The notes beneath the pieces are model-generated. The model was given only the letters and a program-made list of their open reading frames with translations. It searched no databases and was not told the DNA's origin. This document shows, one piece after another, positions 1-6,403 of a stretch of 9,305 bases of DNA. The stretch spans positions 1 to 9,305 of the forward strand of contig CANHYD010000076.1 of the NCBI GenBank assembly GCA_947464705.1, given 5' to 3'. Origin of the DNA: Verrucomicrobiota bacterium. GTDB taxonomy: Bacteria; Verrucomicrobiota; Verrucomicrobiia; Limisphaerales; UBA9464. The first letter of the stretch is position 1, and each line of letters starts with the position of its first letter. The translations under genes and the position numbers were made by a program.

Positions 1-318
1 GAATTTGGCCACGAAGAGTGCACTCCCCACGAGCGAACCGAGGATCTGCGAGAGGTTTGGGGTCGCGCCTAGCATGGCGGATCCCACCCAGTTGAGATCT
101 TGCCAAAATCCGAGAAAGGTCCCGGGGAGTCTTCCGGCTTCGGCATGCAGTGCTCCGAGCGGCGCGTCATTGGCGAACAAGACGAATTCCGGCAGAAAGC
201 TCCTCCAGAAGAGGGTGCTGACGGCCCCGATCAGGACAACCCAGGCTAGCAGCATCGGCCTGAAACGACCGGCGCCTTTCAGCGACTCGGAGGATGGCGA
301 GAGAGAGGGGTTTTTCAT
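1..318 (-). CDS. N-terminal part of a multi-pass membrane protein, function unknown (cut by window edge)
   Basis: This is an open frame of 106 codons running off the left edge with no stop. The N-terminus is polar and basic up to about residue 20. A membrane segment follows at about residues 22-38 (PMLLAWVVLIGAVSTLFW), then a polar loop containing FANDAPLG (48-55) and WQDLNWVG (72-79), and a second hydrophobic stretch begins near residue 91. The ATG overlaps the stop of the upstream glycosyltransferase gene as ATGA, so the two are probably translationally coupled and this is the fifth gene of the polysaccharide operon. From memory, the FANDAPLG and WQDLNW pattern resembles the start of large multi-pass proteins of unknown function in Verrucomicrobiota, possibly related to YfhO-type proteins. 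That match was not tested. A role in glycan or lipid transfer is inferred only from the neighbours. Confidence 0.7.
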   Translation of the reverse strand, partial: MKNPSLSPSSESLKGAGRFRPMLLAWVVLIGAVSTLFWRSFLPEFVLFANDAPLGALHAEAGRLPGTFLGFWQDLNWVGSAMLGATPNLSQILGSLVGSALFVAKF

Positions 319-1340
319 CGATTCGTTGAGGCGTTTCGGGCAAGGGGATGAGGGCCGAAGAGTCGGTCCCTAAGAAAGACCACCAGACGTCCCAGCCACC
401 AGTGCCAGGGACGGATCAGGCCCCGGGCCATGTCTCCGATGGCCTCGGCGTAGACGGTGTCAACGGGGTAGGCTATTTGCTGCTTCACGACGGATCGTGC
501 CGCGAAGAGGCATTGGATGCGTTGGCTCCAGACCCACCGCTTCAGGATGCCGACCGGTGCCCACTGGGCGATTTGCTTCATGGCCCTCAGTTCGTCGGCC
601 ACCCAGCTCTCCAGCCTTCGCGAATTGGCGGTCGTGGCGCTGCCGCCATGGTGCCGGATCTGGCAGAGGATCTCCGTCCGCTCGCGCAGGGTCGACGAAT
701 GCCGCGCCCAGTCTGCGTAGAACACGCAGTCTCCCACCTGAGGGTAGTCCAGCGGGAACCGGCACGGGGCCGGTTTCCGGCCGGTCTTGAGCAGGACCGA
801 GCCGCAGAAGATGGTCTGCAATTGACCCTGTTGCCGCACGAAGTCGATCAACCGGATCGGTCGGACCTCCGTTGTTGGCGGCGGCGGTTGCCCCGGCAGC
901 AACGCCCCCGAGGCATCGATCTTCTCGGTCAACGACCAGGCCATGGCTGGCGCGGTCGAGCTTTCCAGCGTCGGGGCCAATCTCTCGAGGAAACCGGGAA
1001 GCACGATGTCATCGGCCAGGAGGATGTGCAGGATGTCGGTTTCGACCGCCAGGTCGAGGCAGCGGTTCAGGTTGCCGAAGAGCCCCTGATTCCGTTCATT
1101 GCGCCGGAGTTCGCCCCGCAGGCGGGGGTGCTCGGCGAAGAAGGCCTGGACGAGTTCTGGGGTCCCGTCGGTGGAGACGTCGTCGATCACCACCACCCGG
1201 TCCGGCGGGATCGTTTGTGCAGCCAGCGATTCCAGCGTCGCCCGTAGATAGCGCACGCCGTTGAAGACTGGGATGACTGTGAGAATTTCGGACACCTCAA
1301 GAGAGGGGACCACAAGCCGCAATTCCGTGAAAGCCCCCAT
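315..1340 (-). CDS. Family 2 glycosyltransferase (GT-A fold)
   Basis: This is a 341-residue GT2 glycosyltransferase, predicted to transfer a sugar from a nucleotide donor onto a growing surface glycan at the cytoplasmic face of the membrane. The N-terminal Rossmann-like half is typical. It has TVIPVFNGVRYLRATLES (21-38), VVVIDDVSTDGT (49-60, nucleotide-binding acidic pair), NQGLFGNLN (84-92), and LLADDIVLPGF (107-117), where ADD occupies the metal-binding DxD position. Further on, GDCVFYADW and IRHHGGSAT look like the acceptor-side motifs of the family. No long hydrophobic helix is seen, so the protein is probably soluble or peripheral. The ATG at 1340 has GGGGGCG just upstream. A GTG at 1295 (VSEILTV) would give a more conventional GT2 N-terminus, so the start is uncertain. 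Its stop overlaps the next gene as ATGA. Donor and acceptor cannot be told from sequence. Confidence 0.92.
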   Translation of the reverse strand: MGAFTELRLVVPSLEVSEILTVIPVFNGVRYLRATLESLAAQTIPPDRVVVIDDVSTDGTPELVQAFFAEHPRLRGELRRNERNQGLFGNLNRCLDLAVETDILHILLADDIVLPGFLERLAPTLESSTAPAMAWSLTEKIDASGALLPGQPPPPTTEVRPIRLIDFVRQQGQLQTIFCGSVLLKTGRKPAPCRFPLDYPQVGDCVFYADWARHSSTLRERTEILCQIRHHGGSATTANSRRLESWVADELRAMKQIAQWAPVGILKRWVWSQRIQCLFAARSVVKQQIAYPVDTVYAEAIGDMARGLIRPWHWWLGRLVVFLRDRLFGPHPLARNASTNR

Positions 1341-1385
1341 GTCGCCCCCAAAATCAACACGGGATCCGGGGTTTGGGCGGTCTGA

Positions 1386-2195
1386 TCAATCCGCGGTGAG
1401 TGGGTTTGATGGAAATCGCAGGGTGTACCAGGTCCGGAGCTCCTCGAGTTGGCTCTTTAGGGATGGGCTGGAGACATCGGGCACCAGGGTCCGTGTCACG
1501 GGCCGAGGTGCCACCTCGGGGAGGACTTCAATGGGCCAACCCCACGTGACTCCGAGGGTCTTGAGGACCTCGGCCTTGGGGATCGGTGGCCAGAAACCGG
1601 GTTGGCAGACCGGAGCCGGGGAGGGGGTCTCGAGCAGTCCGTGGCAGAGGCGTGCCCATTCCAAGGTCGTGATCCCATTCCACTGGTGGTTGACGAACCC
1701 GCGCACCGGGCCGGGTTGGCTCAGGAACCAGCCCAATAGGCTTCGCGGCGCCCGAAGCTCGGGACCCAAGATCGAGCAGCGGATGACCAGCCCTCCGGCT
1801 GACCGCACCCGAAGCTCGGCCTCCCATTTGGTCTTTCCGTAGTCATCGGTGGCATCCCCGAGTTCCCCAGTCCGCCGGGCTGGCAGGTCGGGACGGAAGA
1901 CCCCGTCGGTGCTGGCCTGGATGAACCGGGCACGGCTTTCCTTCAGGCATTCCAGCGCCCGCTCCACCAGTCGCACGTGGGTGTCGACGAGTGCCTGGTG
2001 CGTGGAACCAGCGCGAATCCCGATGCAGTTGACCACCGCCTCGGGATGCGTGGCCCGGAGCGATTCGAGAAATCCGGACGGCGATTCCGGGTCGAAGCGG
2101 TGCGACGGCGTCTGCACCGAATGCCCTGCCTCGGCCAGATACCGGGCCACGACATGACCCAGCATCCCGGCGGCTCCGAGCACGGTGACGCGCAT
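1386..2195 (-). CDS. RmlD-like NAD(P)-dependent sugar-nucleotide 4-ketoreductase (extended SDR)
   Basis: This is a short-chain dehydrogenase/reductase of 269 residues in the RmlD (dTDP-4-dehydrorhamnose reductase) superfamily. It is expected to reduce the 4-keto group of a nucleotide-linked 6-deoxy sugar. The start at 2195 puts the Rossmann glycine motif at the very N-terminus (VLGAAGMLGH, Gly7/10/13). The open frame extends 56 codons further upstream, but that part lies inside the methyltransferase gene and encodes nothing SDR-like. The active site reads STDGVF (95-100) and YGKTK (Tyr119, Lys123), a complete Ser/Thr-Tyr-Lys set. The STDGVF version, where RmlD has STDYVF, is one I associate with RmlD-like reductases working after FnlA/WbjB-type dehydratases, such as WbvR. 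The start codon overlaps the upstream stop by one base (TGATG), indicating coupled translation. The exact substrate is inferred from context. Confidence 0.87.
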   Translation of the reverse strand: MRVTVLGAAGMLGHVVARYLAEAGHSVQTPSHRFDPESPSGFLESLRATHPEAVVNCIGIRAGSTHQALVDTHVRLVERALECLKESRARFIQASTDGVFRPDLPARRTGELGDATDDYGKTKWEAELRVRSAGGLVIRCSILGPELRAPRSLLGWFLSQPGPVRGFVNHQWNGITTLEWARLCHGLLETPSPAPVCQPGFWPPIPKAEVLKTLGVTWGWPIEVLPEVAPRPVTRTLVPDVSSPSLKSQLEELRTWYTLRFPSNPLTAD

Positions 2196-3379
2196 CAGGC
2201 CTCCCCGAACGCGGTCAACCACTCCCAGGAGTGGCCCGGATACTTGCGGACAATATCGTCCCGATGATTCCAGGCGGTGATCAGGCAAGCGATCGGCGGG
2301 TGCTGGATCATCTCGGCCGGAGCCACGATGGGCGTCTCGGTCTGGGGGATGAATTTTCCGCACCGCAGCGGTGACTCATCGACGATGTAGTTGAAGCGCA
2401 GGTGTCGCAGTTGGTTCAGGTAGACATTGGCACGACCGGCGGCCCCGTAGGCGGCAATGGGACGGCCTTCCTGGAGGAGGCGCTCGAGCCTCTGTGCCGC
2501 AGGGGTCTCGGCGCGGTGATCGTAGGCCCGCTGGATTTCGTGCAGACCCGATTCCGGCTCCGGAGCTTGCCCGGGGGTCCCGGTCGCGTGGGGATCACGG
2601 CGGAATCGCACCCGCAGCAAGCCACCGTGCAGCGGGGTTCGGAGGGTGGCCTCGTGGGTGAAACCCAGCCGGCAGACGCAGCGGATTAACGCCGACTCGC
2701 TCCATTCCACCTTGTGCTCGTGGTAGATAGTGTCCCATTGGCCGCCGCTCAAGGTTGCGGCCAGGTCGTGTACTTCGACCCAGAAATGACCGCCGGGCCT
2801 GAGTGCCAGTGCGGCCCCGGCGAACACCTCCCGGAGATCGGTGATGTGTGCTAGGCAGTTGGATCCGGAAAGCACATCGACCGTGCCTTCGAGGCCGTGC
2901 TCTCGCACCACCTGGGGGGTGAATGGTTGATTGACCAATCGCCACGAGGCGGCGGCCCCGGCGCGCCGAGACACGTCGCTCGGATCCACGCCGATGCGCC
3001 GCCAACCCGGGGGCAGTTGGTTGAGCAGCACCCCGTCATTGCAGCCGATCTCCAGGTAGGTCAGCGTCGAATCCCGGCTGTAGAACGCGGCGAGGGTGTC
3101 CGAGAATCCGATGAAGTGCCGGACCAGTCCCGGCACGGTCGAGGAGGCGTAATTGTATTCCTCGTAGAGTTGGGCGCCGGAGATGTCCTCGGCCACCTGC
3201 ACCGCCCCGCAGCTCGAGCAGCGCACCCAGGTCAGCGGGAAGAGGGGGGCCGCCTTGGCCGATTCTACCGACCGGCAGAACATTCCAGCCAGAGGCATCG
3301 GCTCCATGTGCAGAACGGGGACCAGTCCTGAGGAGGGGCTGTGGCAACCGCGGCATTGTCGGATGATGGGAGAGGACAT
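2195..3379 (-). CDS. Zinc-binding SAM-dependent sugar C-methyltransferase (TcaB9/NovU family)
   Basis: This 394-residue protein has the full three-part layout of sugar C-methyltransferases, which add a methyl group from S-adenosylmethionine to the carbon next to a ketone on a nucleotide sugar. The N-terminal zinc-binding domain shows CxxC pairs at Cys9/Cys12 and Cys54/Cys57. The central class I SAM domain starts with YLEIGCNDGVLL (108-119), with acidic Asp132 at the end of the next strand. The YHEH motif (219-222) corresponds to the Tyr-x-Glu-His catalytic motif of the TcaB9 family. HGGLLRV (251-257) follows. The C-terminal domain carries AAYGAAGRANVYLNQL (309-324) and IVDESPLRCGKFIPQTETPI (332-351). 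All key residues appear intact. The gene lies 69 bases after the 4,6-dehydratase and is coupled to the reductase, so the substrate is probably the 4-keto product of that dehydratase, methylated at C3 or C5. No strong ribosome binding site precedes the ATG. Confidence 0.93.
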   Translation of the reverse strand: MSSPIIRQCRGCHSPSSGLVPVLHMEPMPLAGMFCRSVESAKAAPLFPLTWVRCSSCGAVQVAEDISGAQLYEEYNYASSTVPGLVRHFIGFSDTLAAFYSRDSTLTYLEIGCNDGVLLNQLPPGWRRIGVDPSDVSRRAGAAASWRLVNQPFTPQVVREHGLEGTVDVLSGSNCLAHITDLREVFAGAALALRPGGHFWVEVHDLAATLSGGQWDTIYHEHKVEWSESALIRCVCRLGFTHEATLRTPLHGGLLRVRFRRDPHATGTPGQAPEPESGLHEIQRAYDHRAETPAAQRLERLLQEGRPIAAYGAAGRANVYLNQLRHLRFNYIVDESPLRCGKFIPQTETPIVAPAEMIQHPPIACLITAWNHRDDIVRKYPGHSWEWLTAFGEA

Positions 3380-3448
3380 TCGTCGATCGGGAGAGTGGGT
3401 GTCGGACGCTTCGGCAGTGCAGGTCGATTCAGGCAGTCTTGGGCCTTC

Positions 3449-4438
3449 TCAGGTGTATTCTTCAACGACTCCGGCCGCATCGAGCAACGGGGTGATCTCT
3501 TCGAAGCTGCCCAGCCTGCGGGTGTTCTCCGAACTGTACTCCGAACCCAATGCCTGAGGGGTCAGTTCTTTGGGGAGTCGGTACTCCGGGTGGATGTTGA
3601 AGTAGGTTTCACTCTCGCTGACCCGTTGCAGCTCATACTCGTTGACCAGGATTTCGTGGATCTTCTCGCCCGCCCGAATGCCCACCTCCTGGATAGGATG
3701 CTGCGTTCCTTGGGGGCTGTACTTTCTGCGCATCGCTTCGGCCAGAGTTTGAACCGTGCAGGCAGGCGCCTTCCGGACGAAGATTTCCCCGCCTTGCGCC
3801 ATGGTCATGGCATGGAAAACGAGGTCCACAGATTGGTCCAAGGTCATGAGGAATCGTGTCATGTGGGGCACGGTGAGCGTCAGCGGGGTGTTTTCTTGGA
3901 TCTGTCGAAGAAACAAGGGAATTACCGATCCTCTGCTGCCCATGACGTTCCCGTAGCGCACACAGCAGAAAGTGGTCGAGCCGCCGAACTGGTTTTGGCT
4001 GCAGACCAATTTTTCCATCATGGCCTTGCTGGTACCCATGGCGTTGACAGGTTTGACAGCCTTGTCGGTGCTGAGGGCCACGACAGTCTTTACCCCAGCA
4101 GCGCGGGCGGTGGTGCAAATGTTCTGGGTACCCAGGATGTTGGTCTTGATCGCTTCAAGGGGGTAACTCTCGCACGAAGGCACCTGTTTGAGGGCTGCGG
4201 CGTGGAACACGAATTGAACGCCACTCATGGCCTCGTCCAGCCGGCCCGCGTCACGGACATCGCCGATGATGTAGCGGAATTGAGGCCAACGCCGTTGCAT
4301 CTCCCATTGCTTCTTCTCGTCGCGGCTGAAGATGCGGATCTGCGCCGGGTTCAGGTCGAGAAGATGGCGCGCGACGCGGTTGCCGAAGGAGCCGGTGCCC
4401 CCGGTGATCAGGATGGTCGCGCCGGAAAGAGATCGCAT
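3449..4438 (-). CDS. UDP-N-acetylglucosamine 4,6-dehydratase, FnlA/WbjB/CapE type
   Basis: This 329-residue extended SDR of the polysaccharide biosynthesis (CapD-like) family is the first gene of the minus-strand operon. Family members act on UDP-GlcNAc to give a UDP-2-acetamido-2,6-dideoxy-4-ketohexose, with inversion at C5 in the inverting members. The NAD(P) motif is ITGGTGSFGNR (11-21). IGDVRD is at 58-63 and HAAALKQVP at 79-87. The active site reads STDKAVKPVNAMGTSK (123-138). The usual YxxxK tyrosine is replaced by Met134, with Lys138 kept. This Ser-Met-Lys form is known in WbpM and in FnlA/WbjB/CapE-like enzymes, so it is not a defect. RYGNVMGSRGSVIPLF (161-176) is a clear family signature. 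The length fits the short soluble form, not the large membrane-bound CapD/WbpM form. PseB (C5-inverting, pseudaminic acid) is the main alternative, but the NAMGTSKAMMEK stretch favours the FnlA group. Confidence 0.93.
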   Translation of the reverse strand: MRSLSGATILITGGTGSFGNRVARHLLDLNPAQIRIFSRDEKKQWEMQRRWPQFRYIIGDVRDAGRLDEAMSGVQFVFHAAALKQVPSCESYPLEAIKTNILGTQNICTTARAAGVKTVVALSTDKAVKPVNAMGTSKAMMEKLVCSQNQFGGSTTFCCVRYGNVMGSRGSVIPLFLRQIQENTPLTLTVPHMTRFLMTLDQSVDLVFHAMTMAQGGEIFVRKAPACTVQTLAEAMRRKYSPQGTQHPIQEVGIRAGEKIHEILVNEYELQRVSESETYFNIHPEYRLPKELTPQALGSEYSSENTRRLGSFEEITPLLDAAGVVEEYT

Positions 4439-4557
4439 GAGCGCTTTCTACCGAACTGCCGTTTCCAAGGGCAGAGATTTGTTCTCGCACAACATCGGTT
4501 CAACGATCCCGACGACAATCTCGACGTTGTGACGGTTTCCATCCAAGGTGAGCGGCA
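4439..4557. promoter_or_regulatory. Divergent intergenic region between the sugar operon and the gmhA-like gene
   Basis: The 119 bases between the start of the 4,6-dehydratase (minus) and the start of the gmhA-like gene (plus) must hold the promoters of both, unless transcription enters from further away. I looked for sigma-70 boxes on both strands. Only weak candidates appear, such as TTGTTC followed by AACGAT at 17-base spacing on the plus strand, which is too poor to call. There is no convincing operator palindrome. The arrangement itself, with head-to-head genes and a short gap, is the evidence that this is a control region. Confidence 0.5.
4545..4552 (+). promoter_or_regulatory. Ribosome binding site of the gmhA-like gene
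   Basis: AAGGTGAG lies 5 bases before the first ATG (4558) and 8 bases before the second (4561) of a tandem ATGATG start. It is the clearest Shine-Dalgarno sequence in the window and contrasts with the weak or absent sites at the other genes. Its spacing slightly favours initiation at the second ATG, which would shorten the protein by one residue. Confidence 0.65.
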
Positions 4558-5133
4558 ATGATGACCCAGTGGATTGCTGATTACCTGGAGGCCCAGAAGC
4601 GGGCCGTCGATTCCGTGAAGCCCGCCGAGATCGCCGCCCTGGTGGAAACGCTGCGACTGGCCTGGTCGCGCGACCAGCAGATCTTCGCCATCGGCAACGG
4701 CGGCAGTGCGTCCAATGCCAGCCATTTCGCTGTGGACCTGGGCAAGGGATCCAGCGACAAGCTGCCGCGCCGATTCCGGGTGCTTTCGCTCACCGACAAC
4801 GTCGCCTGGATGACGGCCCTCGGGAACGACTACTCCTACGAGGAGATCTTCTCACGGCAGTTGGCCAACTACGCTCGGAAAGGGGACGTGCTCATCGCGG
4901 CCAGCGTCAGCGGCAATTCACCCAACTTGGTGAAGGCCTACGAGTGGGCCCGGGCGCACGGGGTTCAGACCATCGCACTGGTGGGTGCCAAACGGGGCCG
5001 TCTGGCCGAGCTGGCCGATCAGGTGGTGGTCATCGACGACACCCACTATGGCCGGGTCGAAGACGTCCAGATGCACATCTTGCACATCTTGTGCTACGCG
5101 TTCATGGAGAAGCCGGAGCTAATCCAGGGCTGA
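4558..5133 (+). CDS. gmhA: SIS-domain protein of the GmhA family, probable sedoheptulose-7-phosphate isomerase
   Basis: This is a 191-residue single SIS-domain protein resembling GmhA, the cytosolic zinc-dependent isomerase that turns D-sedoheptulose 7-phosphate into D-glycero-D-manno-heptose 7-phosphate, first step of ADP- or GDP-heptose synthesis for LPS and other glycans. The phosphate-binding loop is IGNGGSASNASHFAVDL (45-61), and ASVSGNSPNLVKA (115-127) is the second SIS phosphate motif. Compared with E. coli GmhA as I recall it, zinc ligands His61 and His180 are matched by His56 and His176, while Glu65 and Gln172 are matched by Asp60 and Glu168. A metal site could still form with these changes, but substrate or metal preference may differ. 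Length matches the family. It is divergent from the sugar operon, consistent with surface-glycan supply. It could instead be a related SIS sugar-phosphate isomerase of unknown substrate. Confidence 0.82.
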   Translation: MMTQWIADYLEAQKRAVDSVKPAEIAALVETLRLAWSRDQQIFAIGNGGSASNASHFAVDLGKGSSDKLPRRFRVLSLTDNVAWMTALGNDYSYEEIFSRQLANYARKGDVLIAASVSGNSPNLVKAYEWARAHGVQTIALVGAKRGRLAELADQVVVIDDTHYGRVEDVQMHILHILCYAFMEKPELIQG

Positions 5134-5161
5134 GGGGGCAGTTCGATTGCCAAATCAGCCC
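5127..5161 (+). other. Stem-loop overlapping the gmhA-like stop codon
   Basis: GGGCTGA (5127-5133, containing the TGA stop) can pair with TCAGCCC (5155-5161). Inside, GGCA (5137-5140) pairs with TGCC (5148-5151) across a symmetric GGG/AAA internal loop, leaving a 7-base apical loop. No run of T follows, so it is not a standard intrinsic terminator. It could be a weak terminator, a processing or stability element, or a partial barrier between this gene and the cyclophilin gene 82 bases downstream. Confidence 0.4.
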
Positions 5162-5215
5162 GCCAGAGGCTCGGTTCCGGACAAAGTTTTCGCAGGTTCT
5201 ACAGAGTTTTCATTG

Positions 5216-6325
5216 ATGAAACGGATGACGAAACGGATGACGGGCGGGCTGCTCGGTGGCTGGATGTTGCTGCTCATTGCGACGCAGGTGGCCCTTCAGG
5301 CGGGCACGCTCGTGCAGTTTCGCACGGCCTTGGGCGATGTGGTGGTCGAGTTGTTCGACCAGGAAAAACCGCTGACCACTGCCAACTTCCTCAAGTACAT
5401 CCGGTCCGGGCGCTACACCAACATGATCGCTCACCGGATCGTGCCCAACTTCGTGGTCCAAGGCGGTGGGTTCCGGGTGGCTCATCGGGGAACGGTGAGC
5501 AATTCGGTGGAATCGGTTTCGGAGTTCGCCAACGTCTCCAACGAATTCGAGATCGGTCCGCGCTACCGGAACCTCTACGGAACCCTGTCGATGGCCAAGA
5601 AGGGGGCCAGCACCAATGCGCTGGCGACCGTGCGGCAGACTAACGCGGCGGTTGCCTTCACCCGGTTCGCCGGCCTCAAGACCAACGTCATCGTCTATAC
5701 CAACGCCTTCCCCGAAATTTCCACCTTCGAGGTCTACACCGAGCGGATCGTGGCCACCAATGGCTCGGGCGCGACCCAGATCTGGATCGTTTCCAAAGAC
5801 GGGGTGGTTTACTCGGGTGGCCCCCACTCGGCGTCCAGCCAATGGTTTCTGAGCTTTGGAGACAACTCGGGCAATCTGGATAACCAGAATGGCGGATTCA
5901 CGGTGTTCGGTCGGGTGGTGAGCGATACCAATGTGTTCAACCGCCTCAATACCTTCCAGCCCGTCCGGCGCGCGACCAACGTGGTTTATCCGGCCGGTGG
6001 CGCTTTCAATGAACTTCCGTTGCTGAACTACTTTGAACCTCTGAGCCTAGCCCAGCTCTACGCGGGACTGCTCTATGTGGACATCACCGAGCTGCCTCCG
6101 TTGGCTCTGCCCATCCCGGATCCTCGGTTGCCGGGTGTCCAGCTGTCGGGAGCCCTTCCTATGGCGCACACGGTGGAGGTGTCCTCGGCTCTCCAGGGGC
6201 CTTGGCTCACCCTGACCAACTTGGCCGGACGCGCGTCGTCGGCTCCGGTGCCCGATCCCGATGGCACGGGTCCGCTGCGGCTTTATCGCCTCAAGGTGCC
6301 GTTTTCATTGCCCCGCCCGCAGTGA
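5216..6325 (+). CDS. Secreted cyclophilin-type peptidyl-prolyl isomerase with internal insertion and C-terminal extra domain
   Basis: This is a 369-residue exported protein with a cyclophilin domain, predicted to catalyse cis-trans isomerisation of prolyl bonds outside the cytoplasm. From the ATG at 5216 a typical signal peptide is seen: basic MKRMTKR, a hydrophobic core, and probable cleavage after ALQA (residue 29). Earlier in-frame codons from 5147 give a polar stretch without export character. Cyclophilin motifs are TALGDVVVELF (37-47), ANFLKYI (56-62), AHRIVPNFVVQGG (72-84, catalytic Arg74, with Phe79 and Gln82), GTLSMAK (122-128), SASSQWFLSF (205-214) and FTVFGRVV (228-235). In ordinary cyclophilins GTLSMA is followed within about 10 residues by SASSQFF. 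Here about 70 residues intervene. After residue 300 there is a beta-rich region (HTVEVSSALQGPWLTLTNL, 318-336) resembling C-terminal domains of verrucomicrobial secreted proteins. No good ribosome binding site is visible. In-frame ATGs at residues 4 and 8 are alternative starts. Confidence 0.9.
   Translation: MKRMTKRMTGGLLGGWMLLLIATQVALQAGTLVQFRTALGDVVVELFDQEKPLTTANFLKYIRSGRYTNMIAHRIVPNFVVQGGGFRVAHRGTVSNSVESVSEFANVSNEFEIGPRYRNLYGTLSMAKKGASTNALATVRQTNAAVAFTRFAGLKTNVIVYTNAFPEISTFEVYTERIVATNGSGATQIWIVSKDGVVYSGGPHSASSQWFLSFGDNSGNLDNQNGGFTVFGRVVSDTNVFNRLNTFQPVRRATNVVYPAGGAFNELPLLNYFEPLSLAQLYAGLLYVDITELPPLALPIPDPRLPGVQLSGALPMAHTVEVSSALQGPWLTLTNLAGRASSAPVPDPDGTGPLRLYRLKVPFSLPRPQ
5219..5242 (+). repeat. 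12-base tandem duplication at the cyclophilin N-terminus
   Basis: AAACGGATGACG occurs twice in perfect tandem (5219-5230 and 5231-5242) immediately after the start ATG. It duplicates the residues KRMT, lengthens the positively charged n-region of the signal peptide and brings in two extra in-frame ATG codons. It is in frame and harmless to coding. Confidence 0.9.
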
Positions 6326-6403
6326 GTTCAAGGGCTGGATCGACGAATCGAATGGGTCGAAGACCAAATTGCCGGGAGGGCAGCGGATTCAATTCATCAT
6401 CAT

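Noticed and set aside
348..1247. A 299-codon plus-strand open frame opposite the glycosyltransferase.
   Set aside because: The minus strand carries clear GT2 motifs. The plus-strand translation shows no family pattern and is a GC-driven shadow.
2196..2363. A 56-codon N-terminal extension of the RmlD-like reductase frame.
   Set aside because: It overlaps the methyltransferase gene, has no SDR character, and the internal ATG at 2195 begins exactly at the Rossmann motif with a TGATG junction.
3341..4561. A 406-codon plus-strand open frame antisense to the 4,6-dehydratase, whose TGA overlaps the ATG of the gmhA-like gene.
   Set aside because: It lies opposite a gene with full family motifs. Its residues look like the typical reverse-complement shadow of a GC-rich gene (many His, Arg, Gly, Leu), with no domain I recognise. 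The stop-start overlap is notable but can arise by chance from ATGATG.
5210..5842. A 210-codon minus-strand open frame opposite the cyclophilin.
   Set aside because: There is no recognisable domain, and the sense strand has a signal peptide and cyclophilin motifs.
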